Assembly: GCA_000827205.1 (NCBI GenBank) | Contig: KN832565.1 | Coordinates: 623,656-687,655, forward strand | Origin: Plicaturopsis crispa FD-325 SS-3 | Taxonomy: Eukaryota; Basidiomycota; Agaricomycetes; Amylocorticiales; Amylocorticiaceae | Direction of reading: 5' to 3' | Length of the DNA: 64,000 nucleotides | Part shown: one piece after another, positions 1 to 9,981 of the stretch | Position numbering within the stretch: the first letter of the stretch is position 1 | How the letters are laid out: each line of letters begins with the position of its first letter | Notes under the pieces: generated by a model | Seen by the model: only the letters and a program-made list of their open reading frames with translations | The model's database searches: none | What the model was told of the DNA's origin: nothing | Position numbers and translations under genes: made by a program

Positions 1-468
1 TGCCAGGCCGAGCACGCGCGGCTTACCGATGACATCCCCCTTCCGCCCCACATACGCAGCCGTCTGGCCCTCGCTCGGCATCCCGAACTCGCTCGGCACG
101 AATAGCCGCACCGTGCCCGCGTCCTTCGCCGCGCGCGCGAGCTCCTTCTGCCACTGCAGCCCGCCGTTCCCGACGAGCGAGACGACTACCTGGATGGCGT
201 GGGTAAGGAGGAGGGAGGTGAGCGCAGCGCTGTCTGTGTAGTCGACAGTAGCGGCCTTTGCGCCGGGGGGGATTGGGCGAGGGGTGCCGCCGGTGCGGAG
301 GACGACGAGGACGGAGGTGCCTGGGGTGGCTGTTAGGGCCTGTGGTGGATTGGAAAGAGAGGTTAGCGGTAGGACGGTGTAGGTAGGTGCTGGGGGGATG
401 CGTACCTCGATAACGGGCGTAGCGACGTTTCCGGCACCGAATATGGCGAACGACTTGTAGCCGGACAT
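1..468 (-). CDS. NmrA-like NAD(P)-binding protein, 5' part only
   Basis: The gene runs off the left edge, so only the N-terminal part is visible. Exon 1 (406-468) starts MSGYKSFAIFGAGNV, with the Gly-rich dinucleotide-binding loop GAGNV. A GT-AG intron covers 340-405. Exon 2 (about 27-339) carries TSVLVVLRTGG, VVVSLVGNGG and RLFVPSEFGMPSEG, the order of motifs in the NmrA/isoflavone-reductase-like family (atypical short-chain dehydrogenases that bind NAD(P) or reduce small aromatic compounds). A donor GTAAGC on the minus strand at 26 suggests a further intron. The substrate cannot be inferred. A TATA-like element lies 62 nt upstream of the ATG. Confidence 0.85.
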   Translation of the reverse strand, partial: MSGYKSFAIFGAGNVATPVIEVRIPPAPTYTVLPLTSLSNPPQALTATPGTSVLVVLRTGGTPRPIPPGAKAATVDYTDSAALTSLLLTHAIQVVVSLVGNGGLQWQKELARAAKDAGTVRLFVPSEFGMPSEGQTAAYVGRKGDVIGKPRVLGLA

Positions 469-529
469 TTCTGTTGTGGGGGGAGGGGGTACGTTGGATA
501 GCGAGACGAACCTCCAGAAGGGTCTATCC

Positions 530-535
530 TTTATA
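530..535 (-). promoter_or_regulatory. TATA-like element of the NmrA-like gene at 468
   Basis: The minus strand reads TATAAA about 62 nt upstream of the ATG at 468, a normal spacing for a fungal core promoter. Inference from position and sequence only. Confidence 0.4.
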
Positions 536-1409
536 TGCGCTAGACGTGGAGAGGATCAGTCAGCTAGTGGGCATCCGTGGAACGGTTTACCTGTTAACTT
601 ACGAGCCTGCCGCGGTGCGAAGTATCGAATATGGTAAAGCTGGGCGAGCGGTGTCAGGGTGACCATACTGCGTCAAGCATGGACCATGGTGGTTTCGACC
701 AAGATTTGGCCGCTGGTACGAGCGGCCGCCGGACGGGGGTAGATCAGCCGGGGATGCTCCAATTCGTCTTTGTCGGTCTTGCATCCCTTCGGGTGGACAG
801 AGTGATATGCAGGATAGCGCCAATGCCCGCACGGTATGTCCGCGGTAGATATCTGAATCAGCACGTCCAGAGGCCAACCCAAGCGAATCGCGTCGTGCAG
901 TGAGTAGCTTCAGCGTGCTTGAACCGACCTAACTCCTCGTAGTCCTACCTACCGGTGTGGCACCGCTATGAGAGTTGGAGGAAGGCAAGCAGACCTCGTA
1001 CCGCACAGACTCGTTGACTTGAACATCATGACGAGGATCTGGTTAGTACTGGCGGTCCATGGAAATCGCGGTTTCGACCCGATATCCGTTGAGTCGACAC
1101 AGATACGCAGTGTATGTACATGAACCTGGGTTCTGCATAGACGACAGGCAAACGCAGAAACTTGTCGACGGAAACAAAGTCTTGCAGATCTCATCGCGTG
1201 GCCATCACGTAATCAACCCCGCACTTCTTCACCCTGACGTCGACATTGAGCAGCGTCGATCCTCTTTCCCTCCCGTCCCCAAAAGCGCGACGTCATCCTG
1301 CAGTAAAGCATAAGTATAATCCATGAACTCAACCGCACTCGTCGTCTTTTCTTTCCACCCACATTTCCATCCTCATTTCCAACCACAACCTCCGTAAATC
1401 CAATCCAAC
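536..1409. other. Intergenic, divergent promoter region
   Basis: About 0.9 kb between the divergent NmrA-like (-) and LEA-like (+) genes. Short open frames exist on both strands but none shows splice structure or recognisable protein motifs. A run AGTATAAT near 1312 may be the TATA element of the gene starting at 1410. Confidence 0.5.
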
Positions 1410-1942
1410 ATGTTCCGCACACTGACCGCACGCGCATCGACTCAGGCGCGTTCCGCCATTCCCTACCGCGCGGCAGCGCTCCACTCGACGCCCGTAGCGC
1501 AGAAAACGATCACGGAGAAGGCTGCTGAGGTCGCTGACACCGTACGCATCCCTTCCAGCCGTCACCGCGTTCTTCCAGATACTAATAATATTCGACGAAC
1601 GAGTAGGTGAACAAAAAAGTCGGCCAAGGCCTCTCCTCCGCGCTCGAGACCGGCGAGAAAGCAGCCGACAAGACTAAAGGCGCTGTCGGTGCGTACTCCT
1701 CCCTCCCGTTGTGCGCGTTCTGTCTAACACACGAATAATAGGGTCTGCGACGGAGGAGACGAAGAAGAAGGCGCACCAGGCGGGGCAGAAGTCTAACCAG
1801 GTCAGTCCTCCTTCCTTCCGCCTCTTGGGGTGAAAGATCTGGAGGAGATTTATGTCTGACGTGCGACGTGTGCTGTGATGTGCAGGCTGTGGCTGGCGCG
1901 AGGGAAGGCGCGGACGACTTCAAGAGGGAGGTGAAGAAGTAA
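1410..1942 (+). CDS. Small LEA-like, probably mitochondrial protein
   Basis: Four exons: MFRTLTARASTQARS start, ending with the frame DDFKREVKK before TAA at 1940-1942. Introns begin at GTACGC (1542), GTGCGT (about 1690) and GTCAGT (about 1801). The product is roughly 105 residues. The N-terminus is rich in Arg, Ser and Ala with no acidic residue for about 35 positions, as in a mitochondrial targeting sequence. The rest is polar and Ala/Lys/Glu/Gln-rich (TEKAAEVADT, GEKAADKTKGAV, TEETKKKAHQAGQ), like the amphipathic repeats of LEA-type stress proteins. This is a composition-based call; no enzyme motif is seen. Confidence 0.75.
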
Positions 1943-2259
1943 ACGTGCATGCGGCATGGACATGAACTTTCTGCGATGGCGTTTTTGTAATTATGTTTTG
2001 TGCTCAACTGCTGTGTAGCATACGTCTCGAGTATGACGCTTTCCGACCTTTTATGTCCGACCCGAGTGAGGCTCGCAGTGCACCGCGCAAACTTGATACG
2101 GACTCGACATGAACTTCAAGCTAGCCTACATGAAGTTCACACCTCGACGACCCACGCCTCTTTCAAACTATTATGGTATATATTCACCGCCTACTCTAAA
2201 GAAAAGTCCACACGTCCGCCCGTGTACCTACGATAGACAAGCCCAGCCAACCCCTCAAC
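1943..2259. other. Intergenic between convergent genes
   Basis: About 0.3 kb holding the 3' ends of the LEA-like (+) and DUF7702-type (-) genes. Nothing else is recognised. Confidence 0.5.
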
Positions 2260-3367
2260 TCAAGCACGATACGCCGGCTTATTAACCATCTCCGTCTCCC
2301 CACTCCCCCTCTCCCCCGCCTCATAATCCACCTCCTCCTTCGAGATTGGCGTCAACACCCCCACCGTGATATAGATCCCCACCACGATATACTCCATCAG
2401 CAGCGCCATCACCAGGTACAACGCCCAGCTGCCCGTTAGCGCGTTGAATTTATGCAGCGAGGCCGGTGTGGTGGAAGAGGTAGCGGCGGAGGTGACAGAG
2501 AAGCCGTTGGAGGCGTAGGTGGACAGGACGGAGTACGCGAGGCGGACGGCGAGGAAGGGGAGCGCGAGGGAGATACCCTTGAGCAGCTGTTAAGTATACC
2601 GCATCAGCTCGTCTCCTAGTATCCACACATGGTGAAGGTAAAAACTTACATTCCGCCGATGCCTCAAAAGCGCCCTACTGTTAAGCCAACACCCCACATG
2701 CACCACCACCGCCACCACATATATCGCCACAAACAGCCACGCCCCCACCCTGCGCAGCGTCTTTCCTTGGGCGACGGTGGAGGCGGAGTCGGAGGTGGAG
2801 TCGGTGCCGCCGATGATGGAGAGGACGAGGCCGGCGATGGGGACGAGGTTGAGGAGGCGGAAGAGGAGGGCGAGGCGCGGGTTGGAGGAGAAGGAGGGTT
2901 GGCAGCTGCGTTCAATGATGTTAGCTCTTCACTCACGGACGAGGTGGCGGGGAGACGTGAGGGGAAAGGGGAAGGTGTAGGGGGGAAAGGGGAAAGGGGA
3001 AATGGGGACGCACATGATCCTCAAAAACGCGAGCGTGGAGAGGAGGAGCGGGGACAGCCCGACGCCCTGCAGCACGAGCGTCGTCACGTACAGGTTCGCG
3101 TTCACGGGCGTCACGAGCTCTGCGGCGATGGTCATCGCGCCGCCGAGGATGCGTACTGTTTTCCAAACCGTATGTCAGTTTCATACTTTCTTCACCTCAC
3201 TTGGTAGCGAGAAGGAACGCACCGATAGAAAAAACGAACAAGAATATCCACCCCGCGTCGCGCCTAAACCCATGGCGCAGGACGAGCACGCCCGTGAGCA
3301 CGAGTATGGGCGCGTAGAACGCTATCGTCGCCGCGCCGAGCTTGCCGCGGGATTGGAGTTCGGGCAT
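2260..3367 (-). CDS. Seven-helix membrane protein, DUF7702-like
   Basis: Start ATG at 3365-3367 (MPELQSRGKLGAATIAFYA), stop TGA at 2260-2262. Four exons are read: the first encodes a hydrophobic segment ending GWIFLFVFSI; the second begins RILGGAMTIAAEL and holds two more helices; the third begins CQPSFSSNPRLALLF and ends LLRHRRN; the last begins LLKGISLALPFLAVR and ends ETEMVNKPAYRA. About seven membrane helices with a short charged C-terminal tail fit the fungal DUF7702 family of unknown function, recognised from memory of its N-terminal pattern. No ligand or reaction can be named. It is convergent with the LEA-like gene. Confidence 0.75.
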
Positions 3368-4178
3368 TGTGTGGCGTGTGCGTTGGGGCGCGAGTTCGTA
3401 TATGAGGGGGAAGGCGCGAAAAAGGGGGAGCGGGAAAACACGAGGCGAAGTGAGCGGAGGCGAGGGGTTAGGGGTGGGGATGGGTAGATGGATAAATGGG
3501 CGTGAAGGATCAACCTTCCGACGTTGGACTTGGACTTTATATGTATACCGTTCTGTATCCGCCTAACGCACCCGGGAGGTTGGGACCAGTACTTATACCC
3601 TGCCCGCGAACAGGAGATTCACTGCCTTCGACGCTAATCACTCGTACTGGTCCCTGCTCGCGCTAGGCTATCGGAGCCGAGCCTCCCCCTCGCCTCTAAC
3701 ATACTTACCAACCACCCTCCCTCTTGTCCATGTTGCAACTTGCACAGTTCCGAGCACTTTTTCCGGGAAACATCAGATCGCAGCAGGGAACCAGGACGTG
3801 CGCAGCATTTGCACGCCAGTCCATGCTTCGTGCGCAGCATCTCGAGCGCGTTTCGCAGGGAGACATTGCGCGAGATGGGGCGGGGTGCAATAATTTAGGA
3901 GGCAGGGACCCAGGGTGCAGTAATATTAATAGCAGAACTTGGGTTGCAGAAGGGAGAAGACAGATCGGAGGTCGGAGGGTGATCCGGCGGTGGCACAGCC
4001 ACGCGGCCGCTGAGTTGGAACTTGGATGACGGCAAAGATTTTAGCGGATTTTTGATCTGCAAGTAGGAACAGGAACGAACGGATTGAAGGTGAGCGGCGT
4101 CGAGGACGAAGCATACAAAGCCAATACACGACACAGTCAACGAAAGCTAACAGGAAGAAATAGATAGAGAGAAACAAG
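3368..4178. other. Intergenic, divergent promoter region
   Basis: About 0.8 kb between the divergent DUF7702-like (-) and LAS1 (+) genes. Open frames here lack splice structure and motifs. No repeat or RNA gene was recognised. Confidence 0.5.
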
Positions 4179-6022
4179 ATGAGGCTCCCGAGACGCGTAC
4201 CGTGGGCGTCGATAGGCGAGCTTGACCAGGTCTGCGCGTGGATATACGCCGACGAAAACGACCTCGATGCGAAGCGGCTTGCCGTGAACAGGGTGCGTAC
4301 ACTTCCCATAGATCGGGCTCGCATTATCTAACGAGCACCCAAACACTGCGCGGCACAGCTCTCAGCATGGCGCGCGATCACCTCCCTCCCGCACGCGCTC
4401 GAGTCTACACTCGCCCTCCTTTCCGCCATCCTCCAGGACAGCGCGTCCCAAAACTCCACGTCTTTTTTATCGCTGCGCCAGAGCTACGCGACCGCACTCA
4501 TACGGCTCGTCAACGGGCTCGTCGACCCGCTCCAGCTCGGCGCGTACGCGCGCCCCATCGCCGCGCTTGCCGCGCAGCTCGGCCTCCCCCCGTGGCTCGT
4601 CGAGCTGCGCCACGCCGCGACGCATGAGGATTTGCCGAGTCTTGAGCTGTTGAGGGAGGCTGCTAGGGAGGTTAGTGTCTTCCCCTCGTATAATTATTTT
4701 TCTCGTATAGCTCTTTTGGGACGCGTGTGAGCTAAACGAAGCTACGATACAGTCGATGGCATGGCTCCTCCATAACTATTTCCTCCCCGCCCTCAACCCC
4801 TACTCCTCCTCCCTCACCTCCACAACCCCGACCCGCCCGCTCGCGCCGCTCCTAAAGCAGTACAAGACCCTCTTGAAAATTACCACGCGCGACGCGACGT
4901 TACAGAAAGAGTACAGAGCGGAGATCGCGCATGTGCTGCGCGAGGTGGAGCGGTGGGTGGCGGAGGCCAAAACCGTTGAGTGGAACGGGGACGACGATGA
5001 GGATGCGAGGGAGCAGTGGGCGCTCGACGGCGTGTGCGACGCGCTGCTGGAGAAGGGCGCGCTTGTGCCATTGTCTAAAAAGTGCGTCTCGATCATCTAT
5101 CATCGCCTCTGTCCCTTTTCCTTTTCCTTTCCCATCATCACCGTCTTTTTATTCCCCTCGCTCGCTCGCTCGATGCAACCTGCACACTAACGTATGAATT
5201 GATGCCACAGAAAACGCAAATCCCCCGACACCTTCTTCTCCCCGCCAAAAGCCTCCGTCACCCTGTGGACGCCGCTGCTCGCGCATCTCCAGGCGCATCA
5301 CGCGGACTTTGGCGCCGCGCTCGTCGGGCGCATCGTTGGAGTGCTCGCTTCCGACCCCGTGCCCTCCAGTTCCCCTACCCAGGTCTATGAAGCCGATATA
5401 TCGTACGATATGTGCCTGGCGCGGTGGGCGGCGTGGGCGGTCGAGCGATGGGACGAAGAGGACGGAGAGATGCGGCGGGACGCGATCGCGGCGCTCGTCA
5501 CTACATTGGGGAAGGAGGTGTCGAGGGATCGGAAAGCGTACGTCCGCTTTCTCCGTTATTAATGAGTAGTGCTTTGTGCGAACCTGATGTTGTTTTGTTT
5601 TGGTTTTCGTTGTGGTTACGGTTGGATAGTGCGACGACGCTACTCCAGACCCTATGCGCAGGCGACCCCGCGCTCGAGCGGGCCTCAACTGTCCTCCTCT
5701 CCGCCGCAGGAAGCGTGTCTTCACCTCAGCCCCAGGTCCGTGCTCTGCTCCACTTACTTACCCACTTGCCGTTGGCTCATATGGTTGTACCTCCATCCAG
5801 GACTGGGACTCCGATGACATTTCCGTGATGGACGACCGCCTCACCGCCCTCCTCGCGCTACAGACTGAATCAGCTCCCCGCCCTGCACCAGCCGCCGACG
5901 GGGGGTTCCCTGGCTCTGACACACCCTCACTGTCACTCGCGCCGGGTTGGCGGCTGCTAGGGGAGGGCGACGGGTGGCGGCCTTCGCCCATCGGCGTTTA
6001 TGTCACTACCACCACCGCTTGA
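4179..6022 (+). CDS. LAS1: Las1-like endoribonuclease, pre-rRNA ITS2 processing
   Basis: Las1 is the HEPN-type endoribonuclease that, with Grc3, cuts the ITS2 spacer during 60S ribosome maturation in the nucleus. The start MRLPRRVPWASIGELDQVC followed by YADENDLDAKRLAVNR is the classic Las1 N-terminus. Exon 2 contains LSAWRAITSLPHALE and the HEPN catalytic motif RHAATH inside LVELRHAATHEDLPSLELL, at about residue 125. Six exons with introns of about 55-130 nt give roughly 470 residues. The middle is acidic (NGDDDEDAREQW) and the end GWRLLGEGDGWRPSPIGVY resembles the conserved C-terminal Trp/Pro tail of the family. Stop TGA at 6020-6022. It is convergent with the surface-protein gene that ends at 6393. 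Confidence 0.9.
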
Positions 6023-6392
6023 CCACCGCTGCCACGACTATCGGCGAATAAAATATAAATATCGATATCGTCTGCCGTCGTACGTGTCCTCATATGCCAA
6101 CGTGGCAGGAACAGCGCGTAAAGAGATACTATGCAAGTAGATGCGAAAGCGAAGCCTATACCGTATACGGGCGAAATAAGGTATGTGAAGTAACCTGTAA
6201 GTACTGACGAGCTCGAAATGGCGAATGCAGTCCGCTGCGAGTTCCACGAGTAAGTATACGAAAAATACAACGAGCGTATGGAAACCCAACCCAAGAAGAA
6301 GAGGGGAATTTTGGTGTACAAGGGATATATAGCGTACGCATGCATGCAACATCACAGCGTGATGGGGCCCCGAAGTCCATGGGGTCGTCGGG
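6023..6392. other. Intergenic between convergent genes
   Basis: About 370 bp between the 3' ends of LAS1 (+) and the surface-protein gene (-). No gene or repeat recognised. Confidence 0.5.
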
Positions 6393-8127
6393 TCATCGCG
6401 ACGGCTCCCCAGACGCGCGCTGCTTCCTCACAGGCCCTGGATCCCGCGTCTGCGAAGGACCCGGCTCTCGCATCTGCGACGGCCCCGCCGCCGCCCTGCG
6501 ATCCTGCTCGAAATACTGCGGCGGCAGCTCGACAACCTCCGTCCCGTCCGGCGTGAACACCGTCACAGGCGCGCGCCCGCCGTCGTGGTGCACCACGTAC
6601 ACCTGCGACGACGACCCCTGCCGCCGGCGCTCCGAGTGCGGCGAGCCCGGCGGCGGCGTGTACAGCGATGCCGACCCCGACGCCTCGCTCTCCCCATGGC
6701 TCGTGTGGCCGGGTGGCGTATTCAGGTGCGACGGCCCAGCGGAGGTAGGGGGCGTCGAGAAGACGGGCTCGACGGGGTCGTTCTTGCTCCCGCTGGGCAT
6801 GACGAAGGGCTCGATCTCGTACTGCACGCCGTGGCCGTGCGTCAGGCGCCCCAGGAGCGAGTTCTCGCTCGCGAACCCCCGGCCAGCGTGCCGTAGTGGC
6901 GTCGTCGAGGAGGCGGAGTAGTTTGACGCGCGCTGGATGTCGATCGAGTGCGCGGAGTCTTTGCGGCGCCGCCGCGGGACCTCGCCGTAGCCGGACTTGT
7001 TGTGGTGCCGGATGTAGAAGAAGGCGCAGAGGAGCGCGAGCGCGGTTCCGAAGACGAAGGAGCCGATGGAGGCGCCGATGATGCCGGCGACCGAGATGTG
7101 CGTGGAGCTGTTAAGTTGGAATTAGGATGCTATGTAAGTAGGACGGTAGATGCGTGCTCTTACCTGCCGTCCAGATCGAGGCACCCAGTGGGACCACCGC
7201 CCCCACTGTGCAACGGCCCATTTGCCCAACTATTTCCAGCAGAGTCGTGAACGGCTACGAAGAAAGGCGATGCCCAGGACTAATTCGAAGAGTTAATATG
7301 TTTCCGGCGCAAAACGTGTTACACTTACGAGATCCACGGTCCACGTCATGGTGCTATCCGAGGTTATATTGACAGGAGGATGCAGAGCCGGCGCTATCTG
7401 TGCTCACGCGAGCAGATTCAGTACCGAGCTGAGAGGGCTGAGTCGAAATGCGTTTACCGTCATGGTATATGGCCCTGTTCCGTTCTTGGGAGACACTGAC
7501 AAATCAGTGCACTGAAGAGCCTCGGAATGAGCATTGCAACGGAAGGGACAAGGGCGTGACGGACCTGATCCACCCAGCCATACTGTGAAAAGGAGCCAGT
7601 GGAGACGGTCGCAGCGACGTCCATAGCCCCAGCGGGGAATGTTACATTTGCACACGAAGGCGTGCCCGTGGTATTTGCAATCACCGTATATATACCTTGA
7701 CATCCACCCGTTACACCGTTGCTATCGAACTGCATATATGGTTAGTCGTAACTCGTGCGACCGAACGTAGGCGCGAAATACCATGCATATTTGGTACAAC
7801 GTCCCAGGCGCGAACGGAACCTGCCAGTCGAAGGACAGATCACTCGGACCCCCAGCAGGGACAGTAAATGGTACAATAAATGCTCTCAAAGAACGAATCG
7901 TCTTAGTGCACTCATGCTCACGAAGATACAATGAAACTCACGATGTAAAGATCTCTAAGAAATAAGGCGCAGTCGGATTGGGTCTACAACACGAATCAGG
8001 AAGGTCCGTGCATGAGAACCGAGCATTACGCACCCGGAAGCCTGCCCTCTCTGCCAATTCAAATGAATGGTCTCGCATTGTGCTAATGTCGTGAAGATGA
8101 GCAAGGCACGCGGGTCATTTCGCGGTG
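6393..8127 (-). CDS. Single-pass surface protein of a basidiomycete family
   Basis: The N-terminal ectodomain reads CETIHLNWQRGQASG, PNPTAPYFLEIFT, GGPSDLSFDWQVPFAPGTLY then QICM|FDSNGVTGGCQGIYT, SQYGWVDQCTDLSVSPKNGT and NGPLHSGGGGPTGCLDLDG across six or more exons. This order of motifs is a Cys-containing, Ig-like surface family frequent in basidiomycetes, with a Ser/Thr-type stalk. One membrane helix follows (ISVAGIIGASIGSFVFGTAL), then a basic stop-transfer stretch and a long cytosolic Pro/Ser/Gly-rich tail to the TGA at 6393-6395. The hydrophobic run ALLIFTTLAQ before CETIHL looks like the end of a signal peptide, but no in-frame ATG is present in that exon, so the first exon is unresolved. 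Ligand unknown. Confidence 0.7.
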
Positions 8128-8363
8128 CTGATCCTCACTTGTCACTGGGATGGGCACCGGCTCTGACTGCTTGTTGTAGTTGAAGAAGAAACCCTACGTG
8201 CATCCAAGAAGCCCGTAAGACACGACAAAAACCAATTCCTAAAGTCAAAACTTGCCTGGTCAAGAAATGCTGCGTTCTTGGCCGCGATTCCCTCTACCGA
8301 CGCGAATGCAGCCCAGAACAAGGCAGATTTAACCCATGAGAATGCGTGCGCGCAGCGCGCCAT
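8083..8363 (-). CDS. Possible small gene overlapping the surface-protein 5' exon
   Basis: ATG at 8361-8363 begins MARCAHAFSWVKSALFWAAF and runs in phase 0 to FLDQ. A GC-AG intron (8194-8255, donor CAG|GCAAGT) joins in phase 0 to GFFFNYNKQSEPVPIPVTS and ends HREMTRVPCSSSRH at TAG (8083-8085). The joined frame has 70-75 residues with one hydrophobic stretch. The smooth GC-AG splice and codon-like composition argue for coding, but no homologue is recognised and the 3' exon overlaps, in another frame, the exon encoding CETIHLNWQ of the neighbouring gene. It could instead be 5' sequence of that gene. Confidence 0.35.
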
Positions 8364-9981
8364 CGACCACGATGGACTGAGTGGCCTAGTAGAGATTACG
8401 GGATAATAGCAAAACCCTGTGGCCTGGGGGAGAAAGAGACGGTGCAGTGTCCCTGGCTGCTGCACGCCGTGCAAAGTCCAATAATTTGCGCCAAGCATGC
8501 CGGGCGATTTCTATATTCGGCGACTTGTTTCCGGATTCGGCGTTTTGATAAAATACCGCGGCGGCGGTCAGGGAACTTTCATTGCTCAATAATTTTTATG
8601 GCAACTTTCAACTCGACGCCCGTCCTCTCCTACAGCCATGGTCGCAAATGTAGCGCTGCAGGAGTTTACCGTACTCTCTTTTGGCTGGTCAAGCTCTCCG
8701 ACGCCGGCTGGAAAGGACACGACCGTCGACCGCTCTCAATCTTCTTGGCCGGACGTTGGGCGCTGCTGCCATGAGGACATACTTAGCCCCGTTTGAACAA
8801 CACAGGATGTAGCAGGATGTGATCATGTAGCCCAGCTGCAGCCCGTCATGATCTGTCAAGATCAAAGGAAACAACGGCGGGCGTCTGCCCTTCCTCGCCG
8901 TGCGCTTTTAGCCCATGTCTCGACGTATGCCTCGAATGGATTCTGGACTGTAGCCGCACCCTCGACCGCGTCGCTCCGGGAATTAAACGCGTTAACGGGC
9001 AGCTAGGCATTGCATTTCGTCATGGCGCTGCTCGTAGGCTATATTGCTGTGTCCATCTGCATCCGCGGTGACTCTCATCAAGTTACGGGCCTGGCGCAGA
9101 ACACGAAGAGCACTGCGGGATTGGCAGATAAGACGCAAAAAGCACCTCTTTCCGTCCGAGTCGTTTGTTCTTGGATAATGGATCTACTCGCGCTAATCTA
9201 GCTGATGCACATCGTTTTTTCTCAAAGGTCACACAAATCACGCAAGATGCGTAGATGTGTATTGGTTGGTGCTCGCCCACTGCCAGATGTTTCATTTCGG
9301 CCGGGGTGCATGCGCGTTCCGTCGGCAATACTTCGCGACGCGCCTCGAACCGCTGTGTTGATTCTGTACGTCTCATTCTCTACTCAAATGTCTCTATAGT
9401 CTGCATCTAACCAAGGTGGCCTGTACCGCTAGACCCTTGCTTTTGGCCAGCTTTTGGCGGCAGGAAAGAAACTATCTCGTATCTCGTACCCCGGGTCAAC
9501 CCCGGCTGTCGAGCATACACCTTGGGACGATGTTATCTTGTCAACGGCCACTTCCGCGAGCACATGAGAAATCACAATAGCGTGAGGCTCTTTAGGTCAC
9601 AGCGTTGGATTTGGTTGATTGGCCCCCCGTTGAAAACGCAGCAGCTACTGCACCAATTTTACGTCGATCTTGTATAGCGAGCACTGTGCCGAATGGATTT
9701 TTATCAAGTACATACGCCTATGAGGCCCTTGGGCAATGGGGAACGACAAGGGAACGACTTGATTTCGTCACAGTAGGTTCTGTCAGTGTCAAGGAACAGT
9801 TCCAGGCCGTCGCCGACGGCTCGGGCCGGGGCTAATTTCCGGTGGACGAGACAGGGGTTAATTACTTACGACGCTTACAGTCAGCGGCGGCATATTTACT
9901 GACTGCGCGACATCCTCCTGTCCTCCTCTTTCTGTTTCTACCACATCCATTTCTGCCACAACATACGCGCCATTTATGCCA
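8364..9981. other. Long intergenic region
   Basis: About 1.6 kb before the SYLF-SH3 gene. A short plus-strand frame at 8638-8793 (MVANVALQEFTVLSFGW start) has no continuation by splicing. No mobile element, tandem repeat or RNA gene recognised. Confidence 0.5.

Noticed and set aside
599-903. Overlapping open frames on both strands in the 0.47-1.4 kb spacer
   Set aside because: None has an extension by splicing, a recognisable motif or a promoter in the right place; they look like chance frames in GC-rich DNA.
8638-8793. Plus-strand frame starting MVANVALQEFTVLSFGW, faintly like a HAD-hydrolase start
   Set aside because: The conserved Asp of the HAD motif is absent, there is no splice continuation and the frame ends after about 50 codons.
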